This document shows, piece after piece, positions 7,660 through 16,386 of a stretch of 64,000 bases of DNA. Position numbers and translations under genes: made by a program. This DNA is from Papillibacter cinnamivorans DSM 12816 (GTDB lineage Bacteria; Bacillota; Clostridia; Oscillospirales; Oscillospiraceae): the NCBI RefSeq assembly GCF_900176335.1, contig NZ_FWXW01000003.1, positions 310,001 to 374,000 on the forward strand, given 5' to 3'. The number at the start of each line of letters is the position of its first letter. The first letter of the stretch is position 1. The notes beneath the pieces are model-generated. The model was not told the DNA's origin. It made no database searches and worked only from the letters and a program-made list of their open reading frames with translations.

Positions 7660-9459
7660 ATGGATACACTTGCAGGTTTTCACCGCACTCATTACTGTGG
7701 GGAGCTTCGTTCCTCCGACATCGGAAAACCGGCCTCCGTCTGCGGCTGGGTTCAGCGCGTCCGGAATCTGGGCGGACTGATTTTCATCGATCTCCGGGAC
7801 CGTACCGGGATCGTACAGTGTACCTTTGATTCCGCCGAAAACCGGTCGCTGTCGGACAAGGCGTTCACCGTCCGGAGCGAATTCGTCCTTGCGGTCTCCG
7901 GCACCGTCCGCTCCCGGGGCGCAGGCGCCGTCAATTCAAAGCTCCCCACGGGAGAGATCGAACTCCTCTCCGGAGAGCTCCGGATCCTCAGCCGTTCGGA
8001 GACGCCTCCCTTTGAAATCACCGAGGACAGCGACGTGAACGATACCCTGCGGCTGCAGTACCGCTACCTGGATCTGCGCCGGGCAGATATGCAGCGCACC
8101 ATCGCCGCGCGCCACCGGATCACCCGCTGCGCCCGCCGCTATTACGATGAAAACGGGTTTCTGGAAATCGAAACGCCTATGCTCACCAAATCCACGCCCG
8201 AGGGCGCCAGGGACTATCTGGTCCCTTCCCGGATCCACCCGGGAAAGTTCTACGCCCTTCCCCAGTCCCCCCAGCAGTATAAGCAGCTTCTCATGCTGGC
8301 CGGCTTCGACCGGTACATGCAGATCACGCGGTGCTTCCGGGACGAGGATCTCCGGGCCGACCGGCAGCCCGAATTCACCCAGATCGACCTGGAGATGTCC
8401 TTTGTGGACATCGACGACGTCCTCGCGGTAAACGAAGGCTTTCTGCAGACCCTTTTCAAAGAGGAGCTTGACATTGACATTCCCCTGCCGTTTCTCCGGA
8501 TGCCCTGGAAGGAAGCCATGGAGCGGTTCGGCTCCGACAAGCCGGATCTGCGGTTTGGCTTTGAACTGAAAGACATGACGGACATCGCCGCAGCCTGTGA
8601 TTTCAAGGTTTTCCGCTCCCCCGCGGAAGAGGGCGGAAGCGTCCGCCTCATCAATGTAAAGGGCGGCGGGGACCGCTTCAGCCGAAAGGAAATCGACGGC
8701 CTTGCGGAGTTTGTGAAAACCTACCGCGCAAAAGGTCTCGCCTGGATAAGGCTTACCGGGGGCGCCGCCACCTCGTCTTTTTCCAAATTCATGAAAGAAG
8801 CGGAAACGCAGGCCATTCTTGCCCGGGCGGAGGCCTCCGACGGGGATCTGGTGCTCATTGTGGCGGACGCGAAAAACGAGATCGTTTTCGCCGCGCTGGG
8901 AGCGCTCCGGTGCGAGTGCGCCAGGCGGATGGGGCTTCTCCGGCCGGAGGATTACCGCTTCCTTTGGGTCACGGAGTTCCCGCTGCTGGAGTTCTCGGAA
9001 GAGGAAGGGCGGTTTGTCGCGGTTCACCATCCCTTCACGGCTCCCATGGAGGAGGATCTTCCGCTGCTGGACACGGATCCCGGTCTCTGCCGGGCGAAGG
9101 CCTACGACATCGTGCTCAACGGCATCGAGCTGGGCGGAGGCTCCATCCGGATCCACTCCACCGAGCTGCAGGACAAGATGTTCCAGCTGCTCGGGTTCTC
9201 GGAAGAGGACGCCATGGTCCGTTTCGGCCATCTGCTCCGGGCTTTCCGTTACGGCGCGCCGCCTCACGGAGGTATGGCTTACGGCCTGGACCGGCTGGTC
9301 ATGCTGATGACGGGCAAGGATTCCATCCGGGACGTCATCGCTTTCCCGAAAGTCCAGAACGCGTCCGAGCCCATGACCGGTTGCCCGGACGTCGTGGACG
9401 GAAAGCAGCTGGACGAGCTCCACATTCAGATTTCGTCTTCCGATTCCCGCGAAGAATAA
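7660..9459 (+). CDS. aspS: Aspartyl-tRNA synthetase
   Basis: A 599-residue bacterial-type AspRS: N-terminal OB-fold anticodon-binding domain (about 1-130), class II core with motif 2 ITRCFRDEDLRADRQPEFTQ, an inserted GAD domain (about 290-410) and motif 3 AYGLDRLVMLMTG. The second of two nearby ATG codons is preferred because AGGAG lies nine bases before it, while the first directly abuts that site. It charges tRNA-Asp. The T-box specifier upstream of hisS matches this enzyme's tRNA, so aspartate starvation is the signal for the operon. A strong intrinsic terminator follows. Confidence 0.97.
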   Translation: MDTLAGFHRTHYCGELRSSDIGKPASVCGWVQRVRNLGGLIFIDLRDRTGIVQCTFDSAENRSLSDKAFTVRSEFVLAVSGTVRSRGAGAVNSKLPTGEIELLSGELRILSRSETPPFEITEDSDVNDTLRLQYRYLDLRRADMQRTIAARHRITRCARRYYDENGFLEIETPMLTKSTPEGARDYLVPSRIHPGKFYALPQSPQQYKQLLMLAGFDRYMQITRCFRDEDLRADRQPEFTQIDLEMSFVDIDDVLAVNEGFLQTLFKEELDIDIPLPFLRMPWKEAMERFGSDKPDLRFGFELKDMTDIAAACDFKVFRSPAEEGGSVRLINVKGGGDRFSRKEIDGLAEFVKTYRAKGLAWIRLTGGAATSSFSKFMKEAETQAILARAEASDGDLVLIVADAKNEIVFAALGALRCECARRMGLLRPEDYRFLWVTEFPLLEFSEEEGRFVAVHHPFTAPMEEDLPLLDTDPGLCRAKAYDIVLNGIELGGGSIRIHSTELQDKMFQLLGFSEEDAMVRFGHLLRAFRYGAPPHGGMAYGLDRLVMLMTGKDSIRDVIAFPKVQNASEPMTGCPDVVDGKQLDELHIQISSSDSREE

Positions 9460-9471
9460 GAATAAAGCGAA

Positions 9472-9507
9472 AAAACCGCGCCCGATGTGCACTGGGCGCG
9501 GTTTTTT
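9472..9507 (+). terminator. Intrinsic terminator of hisS-aspS
   Basis: Ten-base-pair GC-rich stem AACCGCGCCC / GGGCGCGGTT with a 10-base loop and a T6 tail. Confidence 0.92.
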
Positions 9508-9523
9508 GCATATTTCCCTTCGT

Positions 9524-9582
9524 TTTACACAATCTTTACAATAGGCGGCTTGTGACTTTACAAACGCATTTTACAATAAAAT
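9524..9582 (+). promoter_or_regulatory. PhoP-box repeats and -10 of the pst-pho operon
   Basis: TTTACA occurs at 9524, 9535 and 9557, in phase with an 11-bp helical repeat (one 11-bp step is unoccupied), plus a fourth copy at 9570 out of phase. This matches the TT(A/C/T)A(C/T)A direct-repeat PhoP box of Gram-positive bacteria. A TAAAAT -10 (9577-9582) sits right behind the repeats and no -35 is obvious, as expected for an activator-dependent promoter. Phosphorylated PhoB/PhoP encoded downstream would act here in phosphate starvation. Confidence 0.75.
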
Positions 9583-9614
9583 CACAATGGATGAACAGAA
9601 AGGATGAAAAGCAC

Positions 9615-10514
9615 TTGAAAAAGTTTGCTACCATTGCCGTCGCGTTCGGACTGCTCTCCGCCATTCTGGCAGGGTGCTCCGGCGGATCCGGCAGCGCAAC
9701 GGCTACGCCTACCGCCACCGAGTCTTCCCAGTCTCTGGGAGAGATTACCGTTATATCTCGTGAAGAGGGTTCCGGAACCCGCGGCGCATTTATCGAACTG
9801 TTCGGCGTGGAAGAAAAAGACGCCAACGGGAACAAGGTCGACCATACCACGGAAGAGGCCCTGATCGCCAACAAAACAGACGTGGTCATCACCCAGGTGG
9901 CCGCAAGTAAATCCGCCATCGGCTACATCTCTTTGGGTTCCCTGAACGACACCGTCAAGGCCCTCAAAGTCGACGGAGTGGACGCCACCGCTGAAAACGT
10001 CTCCAACGGGACTTATAGCATCGCAAGGCCCTTCAATATCGCCACCAAAGGCACTCCCAGTGAAGTCGCCCAGGATTTCATCGATTTCATCCTCAGCGCG
10101 GACGGCCAGCGGATTGTCTCCGACAACAACTATATCCCGGTTGACGCCAACGCCGCCACCTATGCCGGCACGAAACCCAACGGAAAGATCGTAGTCGCCG
10201 GCTCTTCCTCCGTAAGTCCCCTGATGGAAAAGCTCCAGGAAGCATATCTGGCGCTCAACCCCAACGCGACCATTGAAATCCAGACCAGCGACTCCACCAC
10301 CGGCATGCAGTCCACCATGAGCGGCATCTGCGACATCGGCATGGCCTCCCGCGAACTGAAGGACAGCGAACTGGCCGAACTTACTCCCATCGTAATTGCG
10401 AAAGACGGCATTGCAATGATCGTCAACAAGGAAAATTCTCTTGACAACATCTCCAGCGAAACCGTAAAAGAAATTTATACGGGCGTTATTACCGACTGGG
10501 CGGACGTAGCCTGA
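9615..10514 (+). CDS. pstS: Phosphate-binding lipoprotein PstS, circularly permuted
   Basis: A 299-residue lipoprotein. The TTG start follows AAGGA and gives a clean signal peptide ending LAGC, with Cys21 lipidated; an ATG eight codons upstream is an alternative. After a Ser/Thr/Ala linker, residues 43-177 contain ITVISREEGSGTRGAF and the GYISLG and FIDFILSADGQ boxes, which in ordinary PstS form the second half. Residues 191-299 contain VAGSSSVSPLMEK, the DSTTG phosphate loop, DIGMASRELK and end at EIYTGVITDWADV, which is ordinarily the first half. The two halves are thus swapped. It captures periplasm-side phosphate for PstCAB. It is first in the pst operon behind PhoP boxes. Confidence 0.93.
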   Translation: MKKFATIAVAFGLLSAILAGCSGGSGSATATPTATESSQSLGEITVISREEGSGTRGAFIELFGVEEKDANGNKVDHTTEEALIANKTDVVITQVAASKSAIGYISLGSLNDTVKALKVDGVDATAENVSNGTYSIARPFNIATKGTPSEVAQDFIDFILSADGQRIVSDNNYIPVDANAATYAGTKPNGKIVVAGSSSVSPLMEKLQEAYLALNPNATIEIQTSDSTTGMQSTMSGICDIGMASRELKDSELAELTPIVIAKDGIAMIVNKENSLDNISSETVKEIYTGVITDWADVA

Positions 10515-10524
10515 CAACCCAGCA

Positions 10525-10566
10525 AAGAAATGCAAGCCGCGGAACGGACCGGGGCTTGCATTTCTT
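10525..10566 (+). terminator. Perfect 14-bp hairpin between pstS and pstC
   Basis: AAGAAATGCAAGCC pairs perfectly with GGCTTGCATTTCTT around a 14-base loop and is followed by only a short T run. It probably attenuates transcription or protects the pstS mRNA 3-prime end, so that the binding protein is made in excess over the membrane subunits. Confidence 0.6.
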
Positions 10567-10586
10567 GACGAAACCGGGGTGTATGT

Positions 10587-11453
10587 ATGAAAACCAAAAC
10601 TGTGGAACGGTTTATGGAGGCGGTCTTTTTCATCACCGCCTGCGCCTCCATTTTAGCGGTTTTGCTGATTTGCTTCTTTATCTTTGTCAACGGCCTGCCG
10701 GCCATTGCCAAGATCGGCGTATTCAATTTTCTCGGCGGAACCAAGTGGGCTCCCCTGAACACCGTTCCCTCCTTCGGTATCCTCCCCATGATCGTGGGAA
10801 GCCTTTTCGTTACCGCCGGAGCCATCGTCATCGGGGTCCCCATCGGCCTTCTGACCGCGATCTTCATGGCTCAGTTCTGCCCAAAAAAGATGTATCATCC
10901 CCTGAAAACCATCATCGATCTTCTCGCAGGGATTCCCTCCATCGTCTACGGATTTTTCGGCATCGCGGTTCTGGTCCCCTTTGTCCGGGACACCTTCGGG
11001 GGTAACGGAAACAGCATCCTAACCGCCTCTCTGCTTCTGGGAATCATGATTTTGCCCACCATCATCGGCATCAGCGAGGCCGCGCTCCGGGCGGTTCCCT
11101 CCTCTTATTACGAAGGGGCGCTGGCCCTGGGCGCCACTCACGAGCGCGCGGTCTTTTTTACGGTTTTCCCCGCGGCCGGCTCCGGCGTTCTTGCGTCGGT
11201 CGTTCTGGGAATCGGACGGGCCGTGGGCGAAACCATGGCCGTCATCATGGTGGCGGGAAACCAGGCCAGAATGCCCGTAGGAATTTTAAAGGGAGTCCGG
11301 ACGCTGACGGCCAACATCATATTGGAGATGGGGTACGCGGCGGATCTTCACCGGGAGGCGCTGATCGCCTGCGGCGCCGTCCTGTTTGTCTTTGTTTTGT
11401 TACTTAATTTCTGCTTTTCCGCCATCACAGAATACAGGAGGAGAAGAGAATGA
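10587..11453 (+). CDS. pstC: Phosphate ABC transporter permease PstC
   Basis: A 288-residue inner-membrane permease with six predicted transmembrane segments. The cytoplasmic EAA-type loop that docks on the ATPase is seen around SEAALRAVPSSYYEGALALG. The region KTIIDLLAGIPSIVYGFFG is diagnostic of PstC/PstA. PstC and PstA form the translocation pore for inorganic phosphate delivered by PstS. The stop overlaps the pstA start in ATGA, so the two are translationally coupled. Confidence 0.97.
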   Translation: MKTKTVERFMEAVFFITACASILAVLLICFFIFVNGLPAIAKIGVFNFLGGTKWAPLNTVPSFGILPMIVGSLFVTAGAIVIGVPIGLLTAIFMAQFCPKKMYHPLKTIIDLLAGIPSIVYGFFGIAVLVPFVRDTFGGNGNSILTASLLLGIMILPTIIGISEAALRAVPSSYYEGALALGATHERAVFFTVFPAAGSGVLASVVLGIGRAVGETMAVIMVAGNQARMPVGILKGVRTLTANIILEMGYAADLHREALIACGAVLFVFVLLLNFCFSAITEYRRRRE

Positions 11454-12328
11454 AACATGAAACCATCAACCGCATCTCCTTCCGGCAGCGGCTGTCCTCC
11501 TATCGGAACAATCCCCTCTCCTTTCTTCTTCTGCTGCTGGTATGGTGCGCCATGGCGGCCACCGTCTTTATTCTGCTGTTTATTGTTTTTTATATCCTGG
11601 TCAACGGGGTTCCCCATCTGACCCCCGGGCTTTTCTCTCCCGTATATACCACGGACAATGTCTCCGCCCTGCCCGCCATCATCACAACCTTGCTTATGGT
11701 GGGCCTGTCGCTGGCCATCGCCGTTCCCTTCGGCATCGGGTGCGCAATTTTCCTGGTGGAATACGCTAAAAAAACCAACCGCTTTATCCGCTATGTCCGT
11801 CTTACCACAGAAACTCTTGCCGGCATCCCCTCCATCATTTACGGGCTGTTCGGCATGCTCTTTTTCGTCATCGCCCTAAAATGGAATCTTTCCCTCCTGG
11901 CCGGCGGCTTCACCCTTGCCATCATGGTCCTTCCCACCATCATGCGCTCCACGGAGGAAGCTCTGAAGGCTACGCCCGACGCGTATCGGGAAGGCAGCTT
12001 CGGCCTGGGCGCCGGAAGGCTCCGCACCGTTTTCCGCATCGTCCTTCCCTCCGCCATGCCGGGAATTTCCGCCGGCATCATCCTCTCCGTGGGCCGGATC
12101 GTGGGCGAAACCGCCGCACTCATCTACACCGCGGGCACCGTCGCCAAGGTCCCGGAGAATATTTTCGCCTCCGGCCGGACCCTTTCCATCCACATGTATC
12201 TTCTTGCCGGCGAAGGTATTTATACCGACCAAGCGTATGCCACTGCCGTAATTCTGCTGGGCTTTGTCCTCGTTATCAACTTCATCTCCAGCTTTATCAC
12301 CCGAAAAATCACAAAGGGACAGGATTAG
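11450..12328 (+). CDS. pstA: Phosphate ABC transporter permease PstA
   Basis: A 292-residue partner permease with a hydrophilic N-terminus, six transmembrane segments and the loop STEEALKATPDAYREGSFGL that contacts PstB. TETLAGIPSIIYGLFGM parallels the PstC motif. Translation starts at the ATGA overlap with pstC; pstB begins three bases after the stop. The tight packing indicates one transcript for pstCAB. Confidence 0.97.
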   Translation: MKHETINRISFRQRLSSYRNNPLSFLLLLLVWCAMAATVFILLFIVFYILVNGVPHLTPGLFSPVYTTDNVSALPAIITTLLMVGLSLAIAVPFGIGCAIFLVEYAKKTNRFIRYVRLTTETLAGIPSIIYGLFGMLFFVIALKWNLSLLAGGFTLAIMVLPTIMRSTEEALKATPDAYREGSFGLGAGRLRTVFRIVLPSAMPGISAGIILSVGRIVGETAALIYTAGTVAKVPENIFASGRTLSIHMYLLAGEGIYTDQAYATAVILLGFVLVINFISSFITRKITKGQD

Positions 12329-12331
12329 CTT

Positions 12332-13081
12332 ATGTATAAATTTCAAATTGAAAACCTGAACCTGTTTTACGGCAGCTTTCAGGCTCTGTTCGACGTCGAT
12401 CTCAACATAGAAGACCGCTGCATCACCGCGTTCATCGGTCCGTCCGGATGCGGAAAATCCACGCTGCTGAAAACCCTCAACCGCATGAACGATCTGGTGG
12501 AAGGCTGCAGAATCACCGGCAAGGTCTTGCTGGACGGCGAGGACATATATTATAATACAGATGTAAACCTGCTGCGGAAAAAGGTGGGAATGGTGTTCCA
12601 GAAGCCCAATCCATTTCCCATGAGCGTTTACGACAATGTGGCATACGGGCCCAGAACCCACGGGATCCGTTCCAAGGCGCAGCTGGACGAGATCGTGGAG
12701 GACAGCCTCCGTCGCGCGGCCATCTGGGATGAGCTGAAGGACCGCCTCCGCCGCAACGCACTGGGGCTGTCCGGCGGGCAGCAGCAGCGGCTGTGCATCG
12801 CCCGGGCCCTGGCGGTAAATCCCGACGTACTTCTGATGGACGAACCTACCTCTGCCCTGGACCCCATATCCACCACGAAAATAGAGGATCTGGTGCAGGA
12901 GCTCAAGCAGGACTACACCATCATCATCGTAACCCACAACATGCAGCAGGCAACGCGCATTTCCGACAACACCGCCTTTTTTCTTCTTGGAAAAGTGATC
13001 GAATACGGGCCAACGGAAAATCTTTTTTCCATGCCCCGCGACAAGCGAACCGAGGACTACATCACCGGCCGTTTCGGCTGA
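12332..13081 (+). CDS. pstB: Phosphate ABC transporter ATPase PstB
   Basis: A 249-residue ABC ATPase: Walker [10 protein letters not shown] (36-44), Q-loop [19 protein letters not shown] typical of PstB, signature [16 protein letters not shown], Walker [14 protein letters not shown] and the switch His in VTHNMQQA. It energises PstCA. Length is standard. A 120-bp gap follows before phoU, containing the near-repeat GCGGTACGGC twice in tandem (13106-13125) with no terminator. Confidence 0.98.
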   Translation: MYKFQIENLNLFYGSFQALFDVDLNIEDRCITAFIGPSGCGKSTLLKTLNRMNDLVEGCRITGKVLLDGEDIYYNTDVNLLRKKVGMVFQKPNPFPMSVYDNVAYGPRTHGIRSKAQLDEIVEDSLRRAAIWDELKDRLRRNALGLSGGQQQRLCIARALAVNPDVLLMDEPTSALDPISTTKIEDLVQELKQDYTIIIVTHNMQQATRISDNTAFFLLGKVIEYGPTENLFSMPRDKRTEDYITGRFG

Positions 13082-13201
13082 TCCGGTTCCAGATCCATAT
13101 CCGGACGCGGTACGGCGCGGTACGGCGTACCATTCGGGATACTATGGCAGCCGGACTATACGTATACTTGAAACAATTCCAATTTGGAAAAGGGTGATTT
13201 T

Positions 13202-13858
13202 GTGAGAAACAAATTTGATGTGGAACTGGAAGCCCTCAACACGGATCTCATTGAAATGGGCAGCATGATCGAAACCGCCATCGCAAGCTCCATCACGGCT
13301 CTGATCCAGAGAGATCTGCACAGTGCGGAGCGTGCCATCGAATATGACAACGAAATCGACGAAATGGAGCGCAGGATCGAGCGAAGATGCCTCAAGCTCC
13401 TCTTGCAGCAGCAGCCCGTCGCTACCGACCTGCGCACCATATCCACCGCGCTGAAAATCATCACCGATATGGAGCGCATAGGGGACCAGGCCGCCGACAT
13501 CTCCGAAATCGTCACCCGACTCGCAGGGGAGAAAGATCTTCTGGAAATCAAAAACCTCAAGAAAATGGCGGAAGCTACCATTAAAATGGTGAACCAGAGC
13601 ATCGACGCGTTTGTGGCAAAAGACCCGGTTCTGTCAAACGAGGTCATCGCCTACGACGACGTGGTGGACGATCTGTTCAATCAGTCCAAGACGGAACTGA
13701 TTCACGCCATTCAGACCGATTCCCGCTACGGGGAACAGTTCGTGGACCTTCTGATGATCGCAAAGTACTTTGAGCGTATCGGAGATCACGCCGTCAACAT
13801 CGCAGAATGGGTGGTCTTTTCCATTACGGGGCAGCACAAAAATCAGAAAATTCTCTGA
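13202..13858 (+). CDS. phoU: Phosphate signalling protein PhoU
   Basis: A 218-residue all-helical PhoU with two repeats of the three-helix PhoU domain. The metal-cluster motifs appear as EYDNEIDEMERRIE in the first repeat and AYDDVVDDLFNQSK in the second, with DMERIGDQAADI and YFERIGDHAVNI. The GTG start is chosen for AAGGGTG upstream and because MRNKFDVELEALN matches family N-termini. PhoU bridges PstB and the PhoR kinase and represses the Pho response when phosphate is sufficient. Its place between pstB and phoBR supports that role. Confidence 0.96.
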   Translation: MRNKFDVELEALNTDLIEMGSMIETAIASSITALIQRDLHSAERAIEYDNEIDEMERRIERRCLKLLLQQQPVATDLRTISTALKIITDMERIGDQAADISEIVTRLAGEKDLLEIKNLKKMAEATIKMVNQSIDAFVAKDPVLSNEVIAYDDVVDDLFNQSKTELIHAIQTDSRYGEQFVDLLMIAKYFERIGDHAVNIAEWVVFSITGQHKNQKIL

Positions 13859-13947
13859 TGCCGGTTTCCGCCGGAGGCATCACGGTCCGAAACCGGAATC
13901 CGCCAAACATTCCGCTGCCCCGCAGTCCAAGAGAGGGAGGGTCGTCC

Positions 13948-14640
13948 GTGGCTTTGATTTATTGTGTGGAAGACGACGACAGTATCCGACAGCTGATCCT
14001 ATATTCACTGAAAAGCGGCGGCTTTCAGGCCAAAGGCTTCGACAGCGCAGACGCCTTGTTCGAGTCCCTGCGGGAACAGATCCCCGCGCTTATTTTGCTG
14101 GACATCATGCTTCCCGGGGAAAGCGGTCTTCAGATCCTAAAAAAGCTGAAGGTGTATCCCGCATACGAGTATATTCCTGTGATCATGCTCACGGCAAAGA
14201 CCTCGGAATTCGACAAGGTGCAGGGCCTGGACCTGGGAAGCGACGACTACATTACGAAGCCCTTCGGCGTCATGGAGCTGCTCTCCCGGATCCACGCCGT
14301 GCTGCGGCGCACCGGCGGCGGCGGAGAGGAGAGCAGGATCCTCTCCTGCTGCGGAATCCTCATCGATCCCGAGCGGCGTCTTGTCACCGTGAACGGCTCG
14401 CCCTGCGAGCTGACCTATAAGGAATTCGAGCTGCTGAGCTATCTCGTCAAAAACAAAGGGCTTGTCCTCAGCCGGGATAAAATCATGAACGCGGTGTGGG
14501 GGTTTGACTTCGCGGGGGAAAGCCGTACGGTGGACATGCACATCAAGTCTCTGCGGCAGAAGATTTCCGAGGCGGGCGGACCGGACGTTATCAAAACGGT
14601 CCGCAGCGTGGGCTATAAAATTGAGGAACCGCCGGTATGA
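13948..14640 (+). CDS. phoB: PhoB/PhoP-type response regulator
   Basis: A 230-residue OmpR-family regulator. The receiver domain (1-120) has the acidic pocket EDDD (8-11), phosphoacceptor Asp52 in LLDIMLPGESG, and the switch region MLTAKT with Lys. A winged-helix DNA-binding domain follows (about 135-228; LTYKEFELLSYLVKNKG, TVDMHIKSLRQKI, VRSVGYKIE). The GTG start has GGGAGGG six bases upstream. Overlap ATGA with the kinase gene and position after pst-phoU identify it as the phosphate regulator; its targets should be the TTTACA repeats upstream of pstS. Confidence 0.94.
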   Translation: MALIYCVEDDDSIRQLILYSLKSGGFQAKGFDSADALFESLREQIPALILLDIMLPGESGLQILKKLKVYPAYEYIPVIMLTAKTSEFDKVQGLDLGSDDYITKPFGVMELLSRIHAVLRRTGGGGEESRILSCCGILIDPERRLVTVNGSPCELTYKEFELLSYLVKNKGLVLSRDKIMNAVWGFDFAGESRTVDMHIKSLRQKISEAGGPDVIKTVRSVGYKIEEPPV

Positions 14641-16361
14641 GAAAACGACTGTTTGCCATACTCATGCTCTGCTGCACCATCGTCGCTCTGGTGACCGCCT
14701 TTTCCGCTGCTCTTTTGTATTATTCTTTTTACAGCAGCGCGGCCAAGGCGGAAATCCGGACCAACACGGCGCTGATGGCCGCGGCCATAAACGGGCAGTC
14801 TGACATCCTGACGCAGACCGGCAACTATGCGCGGCTGCTTCCGGCCAATTTCCGGGTCAGTCTTGTGGAATCCGACGGAAAGGTGCTATACGACACGGAC
14901 GCCAGTATTGAAACCCTGGAAAACCACGCGCACCGGGCGGAAATCGTCTCTGCAATGGATGTCGGATCCGGGGAGGCCGTCCGGTTCTCCGATTCCATCC
15001 GAAAGGAAGCGTATTATTACGCCGTCCGGCTTTCCGACGGATCCGTCCTTCGTCTGTCTGTCCCGCTCAACAGCCTGGCTTCCGTCTTTCTTCATACAAT
15101 TCCCTATCTGCTGCTGCTTGTCCTGATTTTACTGTTCGTATCTTTGGGCGTCTCCAGATGGCTCACGCGCCGCGTCGTGGAACCCATCAACAGCACCGCG
15201 ATGCGTCTGGAGGAACTTCTGAAGGGCGACGCCATCCCGGCGGAAGCGGAATACGAAGAGCTCAGCCCCTTTGTCCGTAAAATCAAGGCGCTTCACCAGG
15301 AGATCAAGGAATACGTCCAGACATTGCAGGCGAACCAGGAAACCATCAATACCCTGATCCAGAACATGCAGGAGGGCCTCATTCTCCTGGACGGCAGCAA
15401 TCGAATTCTCAATATCAGCAAAAGCGCCGTCTCACTGCTGGCCGCCAATCCCCGGGTCCAATACACGGGGAAAAACCTTCTGGAACTGCTCCGAAGCCAG
15501 CCTCTTCTGGATTCCATCCGGGAAACGGACGAAACCCATCGGGGCACTTCCTTCATGGAAAAGAGGGACGGGCGCTATTACCGGTACTTTATCAGTCCCG
15601 CGAAGTCTTCCGGCGTTTTTATTTTCATCACAGACGCCACCAGCGAGGTCAAGGCGGAAACCATCCGGCGGGAATTTGCCTCCAACGTGTCCCACGAGCT
15701 GAAGACACCTCTCACCGCCATTACAGGCTTTACCGAGCTGATGGAAAACGGGATGGTTTCGGGGAACGATCTTAAAAGCGCGGCTACCATTATCCACCGG
15801 GAGGCTTCCCGGCTCATTACCCTCATCGACGACATCCTCCGCCTTTCCCAGATTGAAAACGCCACGGGAACCAAAGAGTTTACGCCCGTTCCCCTGAAGG
15901 CCGTCACGGAAGAGGCGGCGGAGTCCCTCCGTCCGGCCGCGGAGTCCCGGCAGATCACCTTGTCGACCTTTTTTGAAGAGGATTCCATCACCGTCCCGGG
16001 AAACCGGACCATGCTCTACGAGCTGATTTACAATCTCCTGGACAATGCCATCAAATACAACGTGGATAAGGGCAGCGTTTCCATATCCGTCCGGCGCGAG
16101 GAGGACTCTATCGCCATCCGGGTGGCCGACACCGGCATTGGTATCCCTCACGATCATCTGGACCGTATTTTCGAGCGGTTTTACCGGGTGGACAAGAGCC
16201 GTTCCAAGGCAACGGGGGGAACCGGTCTGGGGCTGTCCATCGTGAAGCACGCGGTGGAATACCACGGAGGGCGCCTGTCCGTCAACAGCACCGAGGGCAT
16301 AGGGACCGAGATCACCGTTCTGCTTCCCTCGGATTTGCCGGGCGCTTCCGAACCCATATGA
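14637..16361 (+). CDS. phoR: PhoR-type sensor histidine kinase
   Basis: A 574-residue membrane kinase. TM1 (about 5-30), an extracytoplasmic sensing domain (about 31-150), TM2 (about 152-175), HAMP, a PAS-like domain (about 235-330), HisKA with the phosphorylated His353 in FASNVSHELKTPLTA, and an HATPase_c domain with N box LLDNAIKYN, G1 DTGIGIP and G2 GGTGLGLSI. It phosphorylates the PhoB-like partner when phosphate is low. Translation is coupled to the regulator by ATGA overlap. It ends the plus-strand block, facing the convergent khpB operon. Confidence 0.94.
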   Translation: MRKRLFAILMLCCTIVALVTAFSAALLYYSFYSSAAKAEIRTNTALMAAAINGQSDILTQTGNYARLLPANFRVSLVESDGKVLYDTDASIETLENHAHRAEIVSAMDVGSGEAVRFSDSIRKEAYYYAVRLSDGSVLRLSVPLNSLASVFLHTIPYLLLLVLILLFVSLGVSRWLTRRVVEPINSTAMRLEELLKGDAIPAEAEYEELSPFVRKIKALHQEIKEYVQTLQANQETINTLIQNMQEGLILLDGSNRILNISKSAVSLLAANPRVQYTGKNLLELLRSQPLLDSIRETDETHRGTSFMEKRDGRYYRYFISPAKSSGVFIFITDATSEVKAETIRREFASNVSHELKTPLTAITGFTELMENGMVSGNDLKSAATIIHREASRLITLIDDILRLSQIENATGTKEFTPVPLKAVTEEAAESLRPAAESRQITLSTFFEEDSITVPGNRTMLYELIYNLLDNAIKYNVDKGSVSISVRREEDSIAIRVADTGIGIPHDHLDRIFERFYRVDKSRSKATGGTGLGLSIVKHAVEYHGGRLSVNSTEGIGTEITVLLPSDLPGASEPI

Positions 16362-16386
16362 TTTACGAAACCCGTTAAACACATAA

